Positions 32,724 to 40,794 of a stretch of DNA of 64,000 nt are shown here, piece after piece. The position numbers were made by a program, and so were the translations under genes. How positions within the stretch are numbered: the first letter of the stretch is position 1; every line of letters starts with the position of its first letter. This stretch comes from Cupriavidus gilardii (GTDB lineage Bacteria > Pseudomonadota > Gammaproteobacteria > Burkholderiales > Burkholderiaceae), in NCBI RefSeq assembly GCF_008801915.1, contig NZ_VZOV01000001.1, positions 496,001-560,000 of the forward strand. Reading direction: 5' to 3'. Under the pieces are notes generated by a model. The model did no database searches and was not told the origin of the DNA. It worked only from the letters and a program-made list of their open reading frames with translations.

Positions 32724-33056
32724 ATGATTCGCAGCCGGGGGACCATCCTGGGATCGCTGCTGATGGCGGCGATCCTTGGCGGCACGGAAGTCGGCGCGGC
32801 GACCTATATTGTCACCATCGAGGGCATGGAATTCCGTCCTTCGACATTGGTGCTGCACCGCGGCGATCGCGTCGTCTGGGTCAATCAGGATCTCGTGCCG
32901 CATACCGCGACCGCGTCGGACGGCAAGGGCTTCGATTCCGGCCATATCGCGCCCGGTGCGTCATGGGAGCATGTGGTGCAGGGCCAAGGATCGCTGCCTT
33001 ATGTCTGCACGCTCCATCCGACCATGCAGGCGGTGCTTGAGGTTCGCAAGCGATGA
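32724..33056 (+). CDS. Cupredoxin-like periplasmic copper protein
   Basis: 110 residues: signal peptide (LGSLLMAAILGGTEVGA) and a plastocyanin/amicyanin-like domain. The type 1 copper ligands are recognisable as H60 (DLVPHTATA), C95, H98 and M101 (VCTLHPTM). It begins 3 nt after the DUF4142 stop. Small cupredoxins carry electrons in the periplasm; this one is translated with an ECF sigma gene and near an FAD/Rieske protein, so it might belong to an envelope redox-stress response. Confidence 0.9.
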   Translation: MIRSRGTILGSLLMAAILGGTEVGAATYIVTIEGMEFRPSTLVLHRGDRVVWVNQDLVPHTATASDGKGFDSGHIAPGASWEHVVQGQGSLPYVCTLHPTMQAVLEVRKR

Positions 33057-33763
33057 TCCCTTCCAGTGCAACGGCGCTCGCCACCGGCAATCCTTATCAC
33101 GATGACCAGGAGCTTGCCCGGCGTATCGCGGCGGGCGATCGTTCGGCGTTCGAGTTGCTGATCCGGCGGAACAACAGGCGCCTGTATCGTCTGGCGCGGG
33201 CCGCGCTGCGCGACGACGCGGAAGCCGAGGACGCCTTGCAGGAGGCTTATCTCTCGGCCTATCGCGCGATCGGCGAATTCCGCGGCGATGCGGCGCTGGC
33301 GACCTGGCTGTCGCGGCTGGTACTGAATCAATGTCTCGGTCGATTGCGCCGGCACGCGCGCCGCGAGAAGGTGATTCCGATGGTGGCTTCATCGGGGGAT
33401 GACGCTATGGAGCACGACTATCCCGCACCCGACGACGATGCGCCCGAGCGGGCGTTCGCGCGTACCGAGTTGCGCGGATTGATCGAGCGTCAGCTGGACC
33501 GCTTGCCGAAGGCGTTTCGTCTCGTATTCGTGATGCGGGAAGTCGAGGAAATGAGCGTGGAGGAGACCGCGCAGTGTCTCGACATTCCGGAGGCAACCGT
33601 CCGCAGCCGGCATTTCCGTGCACGAAGCCTGCTGCGGGAGGCGCTGGCTCGCGAGGTCGATCTGGCCGGCCGCGATCTGTACGAATTCGGTGGCGTGCGC
33701 TGCGATCGGATCGTGCAGGGGGTGATGGCACGGTTGGACCGCGAGAACGCTGGCAAGGGATGA
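33053..33763 (+). CDS. ECF-type RNA polymerase sigma factor
   Basis: 236 residues. Region 2 is LARRIAAGDRSAFELLIRRN through DAEDALQEAYLSAYRAIGEF; region 4 is LPKAFRLVFVMREVEEMSVE with ETAQCLDIPEATVRSRHFRA. The ATG overlaps the cupredoxin stop (ATGA). The linker is acidic and the C-terminal tail (GGVRCDRIVQGVMARL) is longer than in many ECF factors and contains a Cys. No recognisable anti-sigma gene follows, so control may reside in the tail or elsewhere. Confidence 0.93.
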   Translation: MIPSSATALATGNPYHDDQELARRIAAGDRSAFELLIRRNNRRLYRLARAALRDDAEAEDALQEAYLSAYRAIGEFRGDAALATWLSRLVLNQCLGRLRRHARREKVIPMVASSGDDAMEHDYPAPDDDAPERAFARTELRGLIERQLDRLPKAFRLVFVMREVEEMSVEETAQCLDIPEATVRSRHFRARSLLREALAREVDLAGRDLYEFGGVRCDRIVQGVMARLDRENAGKG

Positions 33764-33826
33764 AAGGATCGCCAAAGTAGCCCACGTGCCAGACAACGCC
33801 ATCAACAACGCCGCAAGGAACTCGAC

Positions 33827-35335
33827 ATGACCACCTCCCTCTGGCGCGGCACGACCAACCCGACAGGATGTCCGATGCTGGTCGAGGACATCCAGACCGA
33901 TATCGCGATCGTCGGTGGCGGCATTACTGGCGTCAGCCTCGCCTGGCGTCTCGTGCAGGCGGGGCGCAGCGTGGTGCTGCTGGAAGCGAATGCCCTGGGC
34001 GTCGGCGATACCGGCAATTCCACCGGCAACCTCTATGCGACGGTCAGCAGCGGGTTGCGCGCCATTCGGCAGAAGTGGGGCGACGACGTAGTACGGCAGG
34101 TCGCCCAGTCGCGCGGCGAGGCGGTCGATTGGATCGAAGAACACGTTCATCGCCTCGGCATCGATTGCGCGTTTCGGCGTTGCCCTTTGGTTCGCTATCC
34201 GGCGTCGGCCGATGCGCGCGACGGGATCGAGGCCGAGTTCGAGGCGTCGCTGGCCGCCGGCCTAGCAATTCGGAGGGAGGGCGTCTTGCCTCCGGGCTTG
34301 CCGCATGCCCACGGCGATGCGCTGGTGCTGGAGCAGCAGGCGCAATTCCATCCGCTTGCCTATGTGCTCGCGCTGGCCCGGCATGCCGCCGACAATGGCT
34401 GCCGCATCTTCGAGCGCTCGCCGGTGATCGAGCTGGACCGCTCGCAACAGCTGCTGCGAACGGAGCGCGGCAGCGTCAAGGCCCAGCACATCGTTCTGGC
34501 CACGCATTCGCCGAGCGGCTTTCATCTGATGCAGGCCGGCATGGTGCCGCATCGCGAGTATGGATTGGCTGCGCCATTGAACGGCGACTCGTTTCCCGCG
34601 GGGATTTTCTACGCCGAAGGCAGCGAGCGCTTGTCGGTGCGCGGTCTTGATACCACGCAGGGCAACTATCTCGTATGCGTCGGCCAGACGGCCAAGACCG
34701 GTCAGCATGACGCGGCCGCCGCCATGGCCAGGCTCGAAGAATCGGCAAGGCTGCGCCTCGGCATTCGCCAAATTGCCTTTCGCTGGTCCGCGCAGAACTT
34801 CCCGTCGCCGGACGGGCTGCCCTATATCGGCAAGGACGCGTTTGGCTGCTACGTGGCCACCGGTTTCGCGACCGACGGCCTGACCTACGGCACGCTGGCC
34901 GCGGCCATCATCGCTGACCGGATTCTCGGGGCCGACAACCGCTGGAGCGAGCTTTACAGGGCAACGCGGCTGACCGCCGTGAAATCGGCGAAGGGCACCG
35001 CCGAGGAAGTGGTCAGCATGGGCAAGGCGCTGATCCAGGACTATCTGACGCGCCGCCAGCACGAACAGTTGCAGAGCCTCGCACCGGGAAGCGCAGCGAT
35101 TGCCGAGCTGGAAGGGGAACGCGTCGCGGCCTATCGCGATCCCGCTGGACGGTTGTTCGCGGTATCGCCCGTCTGCACGCACATGAAATGCATCGTCCAT
35201 TGGAACGCGGTCGAGGCAAGCTGGGACTGCCCATGCCACGGCAGCCGTTTCGCGCCCGATGGCAGCGTGCTGTCCGGCCCGGCGCTGGCACCGCTGACCA
35301 TCAAGCTGGTACCGGACCAGGAAAGCGGTACCTGA
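33827..35335 (+). CDS. FAD-dependent oxidoreductase with C-terminal Rieske domain
   Basis: 502 residues. The N-terminal DAO-type FAD domain has the dinucleotide motif IAIVGGGITGVSLAWRL (about residues 25-41) and RWSAQNFPSPDGLPYIG near residue 325, typical of D-amino-acid-dehydrogenase-like enzymes. A C-terminal Rieske [2Fe-2S] domain has C450-T-H452 and C468-P-C-H471. No signal peptide is seen. It starts 63 bp after the sigma factor gene on the same strand. Such fusions are widespread and uncharacterised; oxidation of an amine or amino acid with electron transfer through the Rieske centre is likely. Confidence 0.9.
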   Translation: MTTSLWRGTTNPTGCPMLVEDIQTDIAIVGGGITGVSLAWRLVQAGRSVVLLEANALGVGDTGNSTGNLYATVSSGLRAIRQKWGDDVVRQVAQSRGEAVDWIEEHVHRLGIDCAFRRCPLVRYPASADARDGIEAEFEASLAAGLAIRREGVLPPGLPHAHGDALVLEQQAQFHPLAYVLALARHAADNGCRIFERSPVIELDRSQQLLRTERGSVKAQHIVLATHSPSGFHLMQAGMVPHREYGLAAPLNGDSFPAGIFYAEGSERLSVRGLDTTQGNYLVCVGQTAKTGQHDAAAAMARLEESARLRLGIRQIAFRWSAQNFPSPDGLPYIGKDAFGCYVATGFATDGLTYGTLAAAIIADRILGADNRWSELYRATRLTAVKSAKGTAEEVVSMGKALIQDYLTRRQHEQLQSLAPGSAAIAELEGERVAAYRDPAGRLFAVSPVCTHMKCIVHWNAVEASWDCPCHGSRFAPDGSVLSGPALAPLTIKLVPDQESGT

Positions 35336-35355
35336 GCCGACGCCGCCGTGGCTCA
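35333..35355 (+). terminator. Short hairpin at the end of the FAD/Rieske gene
   Basis: TGAGCC (35333-35338, including the stop codon) pairs with GGCTCA (35350-35355) around an 11-nt loop; no T-tract follows. Confidence 0.4.
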
Positions 35356-35473
35356 ATCGCCGTCGTTCTGCTCTGCGGAAAATGGCGGAAAACCCCAACA
35401 TGTCGCGGCCTGGAACAGCCATTAAGATGAACCGGCAGCAGCGGACTTCAAAACGACAGCCGGAGACATCAGC

Positions 35474-36472
35474 ATGGATCGACGACAGTTCCTCGGTGCG
35501 GCGGCTTGTGCCACCGCAGCGCTGGCGGCAAGTGGTCTGGCGCCACAGGCATGGGCCGCCGATTGGCCGAGCCGGCCGATCCGTCTGGTGGTCGCCTATC
35601 CGCCGGGCGGCGGTACCGACGTGGTGGCGCGCCTGTTCGCCGACTACTTCACCAAGGTCATCGGCCAGTCCGTGGTCGTGGAGAACAAGCCAGGCGGCGC
35701 GACGATCCCTGCCACGCAGGACGTGATTCGCGCGAAGAACGATGGCCATACGCTGCTGGTGACGCTGGGCTCGTCGGCGACCTCCGGGGCGCATATCAAC
35801 CGCGTGCCCTACGACCCGCTGACCGATCTGACCGCATTGGCGGAGTTGGGCAAGGCCCCGGTCGTGATGGTCGCGAACAAGGACGCGCCATTCTCGTCGC
35901 TGAAGGAGCTGGTCGCCTGGTCCAAGGCCAACCCCGGCAAACCGCTGCATTCGGCCTCGTACGGCCCGGGCACCTCGTCGCACTTCGGGCCGCTGCTGTT
36001 CAATCGGCTGTCCGGCACCCATATCGAGCCGGTGCTGTACAAGGGCTCGGCGCCGGCCACGCAGGATCTGGTCGGCGGCGTGGTGCCGCTGATGATCGAC
36101 GGGCTGACCACGGGCGTGCCGCTGTATCAAGCCGGCAAGACCAAGGTGCTGGCCACCACGATTCCGGAACGTTCCGAACTGGCTCCCGGTGCGCCGACGT
36201 TCCGGGAACTCGGCTTCCCCGAGATGGAGCAGCTGAGCGGCTATTTCGCGCTGTTCGGTCCCAAGGCGATGCCCAAGGAGACCGTGGAAGCGGTATCGGC
36301 CGCGGTGCGCAAGGTGTTGGCCGATCCGGCCTATCACAAGCGCCTGGCGGGCGTCGGCGTATTGCCGCCGCAGGCCGTCACGCCGGACGCCTTTGCCACG
36401 CAGATCAAGACCGATCATGCCCGCTGGGGCAAGTTCATCAAGGACATCGGCTTCAAGATCGAGGGAACCTAG
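35474..36472 (+). CDS. Bug-family (TctC-like) receptor with Tat signal
   Basis: 332 residues. The N-terminus DRRQFLGAAACATAALAASG is a twin-arginine signal, unlike the Sec signals of the other three Bug receptors here. Family marks: WPSRPIRLVVAYPPGGGTDV, GQSVVVENKPGGATIPAT, LYKGSAPATQDLVGGVVPLM. Tat export implies that it folds, perhaps with its ligand or a partner, before translocation. It is a single gene; no TctA/TctB gene and no clear operon partner are near. Confidence 0.9.
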   Translation: MDRRQFLGAAACATAALAASGLAPQAWAADWPSRPIRLVVAYPPGGGTDVVARLFADYFTKVIGQSVVVENKPGGATIPATQDVIRAKNDGHTLLVTLGSSATSGAHINRVPYDPLTDLTALAELGKAPVVMVANKDAPFSSLKELVAWSKANPGKPLHSASYGPGTSSHFGPLLFNRLSGTHIEPVLYKGSAPATQDLVGGVVPLMIDGLTTGVPLYQAGKTKVLATTIPERSELAPGAPTFRELGFPEMEQLSGYFALFGPKAMPKETVEAVSAAVRKVLADPAYHKRLAGVGVLPPQAVTPDAFATQIKTDHARWGKFIKDIGFKIEGT

Positions 36473-36622
36473 GCGCCAGCGCCAGCTCCCGTACCATCGC
36501 GGGATTTCCCATCCGGGGCCCGGTGCCCTATGCTACGGGCTTTGCGTGGCCTGCCGGCGCAGCGGCAGGGCCATCCGGCCCGCCGCGGGCGCCACGCCAG
36601 CCAGGAATCAGAGGACCCCGCC

Positions 36623-38098
36623 TTGAAGGCCGATAGCACCGCGTCGACCGTCGACGACTACCAAAACCTGTTCGATCTCGCGCCAGTCTCGTTGTGGCTG
36701 GAAGACTATAGCGACCTGAAACGGCATCTGGACGGCCTGCGCGCCGCGGGCATCGTCGACCTGCGTGCCCATCTGCACGGTCATCCTGACGAGGTCGCCC
36801 GTTGTTCGTCCCTGATGCGGATCGTCCATGTCAATCGCCGCACGCTGGAGCTGTACGGCGCCCGCGATCTCGCCGACCTCGTCGGCAATCTGGACAAGGT
36901 GTTCCGCGACGACATGTTCGAGCAGCATGTCGAAGAACTGGTGCAGCTGTGGGAAGGCAAGGGAACCTTCTCGGGCCAGTCGGTCAACTACACGCTCGAT
37001 GGCCAGCGTCTCGATATCCAGCTGTCCGGCCGCGTGCTGCCCGGCCACGAGCAGCACTGGGATCGAGTGCTGCTGTCGATCGACGACATCACGCAACGCC
37101 AGCGTGCCGAACGCGAATTGCGCAATAGCCGGCAATACGCGGTCGGGCTGTTCGAGCATTCCCCGGTGTCGCTGTGGGTCGAGGACTTCAGTGCAGTAAA
37201 GGTGCTGCTCGATGAGGTCCGGGCGGCCGGCATCACCGATTTCCGGACATTCCTGAATGTGCATCCCGATTTCGTCGCGCGCTGCATGCAGGAAATCCGC
37301 GTGATCGACGTCAACCAGCAGACGCTGCTGATGTTCAGCGCGCCGTCGAAAGCGGTGCTGTATTCCCGCCTGGGCGACGTTTTTCGGGACGACATGCATC
37401 AGCATTTCGCCGAGCAGCTGGTCGACTTGTGGAACGAGAAGCTGTGGCAGCAGCGCGAGATCGTCAACTATGCGCTGGACGGCCGTCAGGTCGATGTGTA
37501 CATGCAGTGGTCGGTGTTCCCGGGCCATGAGGCGGAATGGGATCAGGTGCTGGTATCGCTGACCGATATCACCGCGCGCAAGAAGGCTGAGGCCTATGTC
37601 GAGTTTCTCGGCAAGCACGACGTGCTGACCAAGCTGTACAACCGCGCCTACTACGAGGACGAGCTGGCCCGATTGGGCCGCAAGGGCCCGTGGCCGGTCA
37701 GCGTGATCGCGGTCGATCTGAACGGGCTCAAGCAGGTCAATGACAACTTCGGCCATGCCGATGGCGATGCGCTGCTGCGGCGCGCGGGCGAGGTCCTGAA
37801 GAAGGCTGTCGGCGACGGCTTCTGCGTGGCCCGTGTCGGCGGGGACGAGTTCATGGTCCTGCTGCCGGACCGCGACGAGCATGCCGCGGCCTCGGTCGTC
37901 GCGCAGATCCAGCAGGTCGTCGAGCTGAACAACCAGTTCTATCCCGGGGCGGCACTGAACTTCGCCATCGGCGCGGCTACCTGTGCGGTCGGCGAGCGCC
38001 TGACCGACACGGTCAAGCAGGCCGACGCACGCATGTACGCCGCCAAGCGGGCCTACTACGAAAAGCTGCGGGCGGAACGCGAGCGCCGCCTCGGCTGA
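36623..38098 (+). CDS. Diguanylate cyclase (GGDEF) with two duplicated PAS-like domains
   Basis: 491 residues from TTG 36623, chosen because AGAGGAC lies about 8 nt upstream and earlier in-frame starts (ATG 36530) give a low-complexity Arg-rich tail. Residues about 15-170 and 175-325 are two copies of the same PAS-like sensor: LFDLAPVSLWLEDYS against LFEHSPVSLWVEDFS, and VNYTLDGQRLDIQLSG against VNYALDGRQVDVYMQW. A GGDEF domain follows (active-site G406-G-D-E-F410, VAVDLNGLKQVNDNFGH). The inhibitory RxxD site five residues before GGDEF is absent. It should make c-di-GMP without product inhibition, in response to a cytoplasmic cue. Confidence 0.9.
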   Translation: MKADSTASTVDDYQNLFDLAPVSLWLEDYSDLKRHLDGLRAAGIVDLRAHLHGHPDEVARCSSLMRIVHVNRRTLELYGARDLADLVGNLDKVFRDDMFEQHVEELVQLWEGKGTFSGQSVNYTLDGQRLDIQLSGRVLPGHEQHWDRVLLSIDDITQRQRAERELRNSRQYAVGLFEHSPVSLWVEDFSAVKVLLDEVRAAGITDFRTFLNVHPDFVARCMQEIRVIDVNQQTLLMFSAPSKAVLYSRLGDVFRDDMHQHFAEQLVDLWNEKLWQQREIVNYALDGRQVDVYMQWSVFPGHEAEWDQVLVSLTDITARKKAEAYVEFLGKHDVLTKLYNRAYYEDELARLGRKGPWPVSVIAVDLNGLKQVNDNFGHADGDALLRRAGEVLKKAVGDGFCVARVGGDEFMVLLPDRDEHAAASVVAQIQQVVELNNQFYPGAALNFAIGAATCAVGERLTDTVKQADARMYAAKRAYYEKLRAERERRLG

Positions 38099-38129
38099 AG
38101 CGGGCGCAAGCCCTCAAGCGTTCAAGCCA

Positions 38130-40274
38130 TCAGTCGCGTTCGCCCATCGCCGGGTCGGACACCAGGTCCTTGCCCGTTTCGATGCGTCCGGCGAAACGGC
38201 GGCGGAAGCTGCCCTGCTGGGTGGTCACCGTGAAGTCGTACCAATTGCCCTGCGATCCGACCGGCCAGTGCTGGTCCAGCTGCTTGCCGGGGGGCACCTC
38301 GAAGGTCCACGGACCGTCGTCGCGATAGGCGTTCGGCACCACGGTGAAGGTGCAGGCACTGGCGCCGGCATTGATCATCGTCAGATAGACCGCCGCGTTG
38401 GCGATGTCGTAGCAGACACGGATCTCCGGTGCGCTGGCGCCCGCGGTGCCCAGCGTGCTGACGTCGCCGCGGAAGCTGCGGTGAAATCCATTGGGCCCGA
38501 GCACGAACAGGTCGTAGCGGCCCTCGTCGCTGGCAAAGACGTCGTAGCGGCCATCGAGCTGCTTGCCCGGTTCGACGGCATAGCGGCGCGGCACGCGGTC
38601 CAGATGCAGGCGGTCGTAGACGTGAAACACCGCGGTGGCGGTTCCCGTATTGCTGAACAGCAGCCACATCGCGCGGCCGCTGGCGTCTTCGCGGCCGCTG
38701 ACATGCAGTTCGTACGGCAGCGCGCGCGACGGCCGCGTTCCGGTTGCCTGCGCGGGCAACTGCTGCGCGCTCGTCGCGGGCAGCGGCACCTGCGGCAGCT
38801 GGCTCTGCGCGGTGCGGATCGCGTCCGCACTGGTCTTGTCCCGAGTCGGCAGCGACGGCAGCGTCTCGGTATTCGGATTGACGAAGTTGAACGCCGAGGT
38901 CAGGTCGCCCGCGATTGCGCGGCGGTACGCGCTGATATTCGGCTCCATCACGCCGAAGCGAGCCTCGAGGAAGCGCAGCACCGAGGTGTGGTCGAACACC
39001 TGCGAATTGACCCAGCCGCCGCGGCTCCACGGCGATACCACGTACATCGGCACGCGCGGGCCCGGGCCATAGGGATTGCCGTCGGTGTGATATTCGCCGT
39101 CGGTCGCCACCGTCGACGCGCCGGCCAGCGTGCCGTTGTCGAAAGCGGGCGCACATGGCGGCGGCAGGTGGTCGAAGAAGCCGTCGTTCTCGTCGAAGTT
39201 GATCAGCAGCACCGTGCGGCTCCAGACCTCCGGATTGGCCGTCAGCGCGTTGAGCACCTCCTGCGTATACCAGGCGCCCTGCACCGGGCTCGACGGTCCC
39301 GGGTGTTCGGAGTAGGTGGCCGGCGCCACGATCCACGACACCTGCGGCAGCGTTCCCGCCGCGATATCGTCCTTCAGCGCCTGCAGAAAGCCGCCGTCGG
39401 GCATCGTGTTGCCGATGCCCTTGATCAGCGGGCTGATCGATTCGTCGGCCGGCGTGTACGGCGGATACGGACTGCCATTCGGCTGGTTCCCCCGCGCCGC
39501 GTTGGCGTCGCGGTATTGCTTGAAGCCGGCCAGCGGGTTGTCGGTGAAGTTGTCCGGCAGGTTCTGATAGACCTTCCAGCTGACGCCGGCCGCCTGCAGC
39601 CGTTCCGGATAGGTGGTCCAGCGGTAGCTGATGCTCGTTGCATCGAGCGAATCGCCGCGGTTGTCGATGACAGGGCCGCCCATCGCGCCGGTCGGATCGT
39701 TGGTCCCGGTCCAGTGGAACAGGCGGTTCGGATTGGTGCCGCCGTGGAACGAGCAGTAGTACGCGTCGCAGATCGTGAAGGCGTTGGCCAGCGCGTACTG
39801 GAAGTCGAGTTCGGCTTCGGTATAGAAGCCCATCGAATGCGGTTCCTTGTACGTCGGCCACTGGTTCATGCGGCCCAGGTCCCAGGCGTCCTGCGCATCG
39901 GGATAGCTGTGCGGCGTGCCGCTGACGCGCTGCGCATTGCCGGCGCTGCTGTCCAGGTGGTAGGGCAGCACGATGCGGCTGACGCCGTTCTCGGTATAGG
40001 TCTGCTCGAACACGTTGCGTCCGCCGGCCAGCGGAATCGGAAAGCGGTCGCCAAAGCCGCGCACACCCTTCATCGTGCCGAAGTAGTTGTCGAACGAGCG
40101 GTTCTCCTGCATCAGGATCACGACGTGTTCGACATCGCGGATCGTGCCGGTGGCGTTGTTGGCGGGAATGGCCAGGGCGCGGCGAATCGCAGGCGGGAAT
40201 GCGGCCAGCGTGGCGGCAGCGGCGGCGCCGGTGCTGGCGATCTTCAGGAATTGACGACGGCTGTTCGATGGCAT
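38130..40274 (-). CDS. Phospholipase C, phosphocholine-specific type, Tat-exported
   Basis: 714 residues. The Tat signal is SNSRRQFLKIASTG; ATG 40274 is preferred to upstream starts because it places the twin arginines at residues 6-7. Phosphoesterase motifs: ILMQENRSFDNYFGTM near residue 50, TNPNRLFHWTGTN, EHPGPSSP and NFDENDGFFDHLPPP. The C-terminal part contains two DUF756-type beta domains (ALPYELHVSG, FRRRFAGRIETGKDLVSDPA). Homologous to Pseudomonas PlcN-type enzymes, which release phosphate-bearing head groups for phosphate scavenging. Three Pho-box-like repeats lie 123-151 bp upstream, supporting induction by phosphate starvation. Confidence 0.93.
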   Translation of the reverse strand: MPSNSRRQFLKIASTGAAAAATLAAFPPAIRRALAIPANNATGTIRDVEHVVILMQENRSFDNYFGTMKGVRGFGDRFPIPLAGGRNVFEQTYTENGVSRIVLPYHLDSSAGNAQRVSGTPHSYPDAQDAWDLGRMNQWPTYKEPHSMGFYTEAELDFQYALANAFTICDAYYCSFHGGTNPNRLFHWTGTNDPTGAMGGPVIDNRGDSLDATSISYRWTTYPERLQAAGVSWKVYQNLPDNFTDNPLAGFKQYRDANAARGNQPNGSPYPPYTPADESISPLIKGIGNTMPDGGFLQALKDDIAAGTLPQVSWIVAPATYSEHPGPSSPVQGAWYTQEVLNALTANPEVWSRTVLLINFDENDGFFDHLPPPCAPAFDNGTLAGASTVATDGEYHTDGNPYGPGPRVPMYVVSPWSRGGWVNSQVFDHTSVLRFLEARFGVMEPNISAYRRAIAGDLTSAFNFVNPNTETLPSLPTRDKTSADAIRTAQSQLPQVPLPATSAQQLPAQATGTRPSRALPYELHVSGREDASGRAMWLLFSNTGTATAVFHVYDRLHLDRVPRRYAVEPGKQLDGRYDVFASDEGRYDLFVLGPNGFHRSFRGDVSTLGTAGASAPEIRVCYDIANAAVYLTMINAGASACTFTVVPNAYRDDGPWTFEVPPGKQLDQHWPVGSQGNWYDFTVTTQQGSFRRRFAGRIETGKDLVSDPAMGERD

Positions 40275-40396
40275 GGCGAAAGGCGGCTGGGATGACGGGA
40301 TGGTACCGGCAGGGCGGCGATCGGGAAACCATGGGCGCCGGCGCCCGCGTTCAGCGGGACGCCGGACAGCCGAAGCCGGCACCGTACCGGAGCGCG

Positions 40397-40425
40397 ATGT
40401 CAGCGCCATGACGTCGGGATGACAG
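40397..40425 (-). promoter_or_regulatory. Candidate triple Pho box upstream of phospholipase C
   Basis: On the reverse strand CTGTCAT-CCCG-ACGTCAT-GGCG-CTGACAT gives three 7-bp repeats, each 11 bp apart, close to the PhoB half-site CTGTCAT (7/7, 5/7 and 6/7 matches by eye). It is oriented towards the phospholipase C gene starting at 40274. Confidence 0.6.
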
Positions 40426-40460
40426 CCGCCACTTCACAACTTGTGCGGGAGTTCGGGCTC

Positions 40461-40478
40461 GGGTCACAGTGCCGTCAT
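40461..40478 (+). promoter_or_regulatory. Candidate Pho box facing the lipoprotein/phospholipase C genes
   Basis: GGGTCAC-AGTG-CCGTCAT is a tandem pair with 7+4+7 spacing fitting the PhoB consensus CTGTCAY at 5/7 and 6/7. It lies about 93 bp before the small lipoprotein and overlaps the edge of a separate inverted repeat GTGCCG-8nt-CGGCAC (40469-40488). Confidence 0.4.
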
Positions 40479-40570
40479 GCATCGGCACTAGGCTGGCGGG
40501 ATTTTCCGGAGCGGCACGCCTGTCGATCCGGAATCTTTCCCATCCTTCTTCCACGCCAGCGAAGGTCCCA

Positions 40571-40717
40571 ATGCAAGCCCTGAGAATGACGAGAGCGCTG
40601 TTGGCCGTTCTTCTGACCACTGCCGTGCTGACAGCCTGCGGCGGCGACGACGACAAGCCGGGCGAAACGCCCAAGCCGCCGGAGACACCGAAGCCGGAAC
40701 TGCGCTGCGCGCCCTGA
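40571..40717 (+). CDS. Small lipoprotein, unknown function
   Basis: 48 residues: a lipoprotein signal (ALLAVLLTTAVLTAC, lipid Cys near residue 23) followed by GGDDDKPGETPKPPETPKPELR, an acidic then Pro-rich tail. The tail repeats ETPKP twice. It lies 77 bp before a phospholipase C gene on the same strand, so they may share a promoter. The mature part is too short to be an enzyme; it may anchor or assist export. Confidence 0.65.
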   Translation: MQALRMTRALLAVLLTTAVLTACGGDDDKPGETPKPPETPKPELRCAP

Positions 40718-40794
40718 GCGAACGCCCGCACTCCGTCAACCGGCGTACCTTGCGCCATCGCGCGCTCTGCCTCCTACCACAACAACGAACAGAA

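Noticed and set aside
34262..36418. Very long open frame on the reverse strand (over 700 codons) opposite the FAD/Rieske and Bug genes
   Set aside because: Translation is Arg/His/Gln-rich low-complexity typical of antisense frames in high-GC DNA; no domain, and both forward genes are clear.
38268..40295. Open frame of about 675 codons opposite the phospholipase C gene
   Set aside because: Antisense shadow with V/A/R-biased sequence; phospholipase motifs fix the coding strand.
40469..40488. GTGCCG-8nt-CGGCAC as a separate dimeric operator
   Set aside because: Overlaps the forward Pho-box candidate and is short; no regulator gene nearby to match it.
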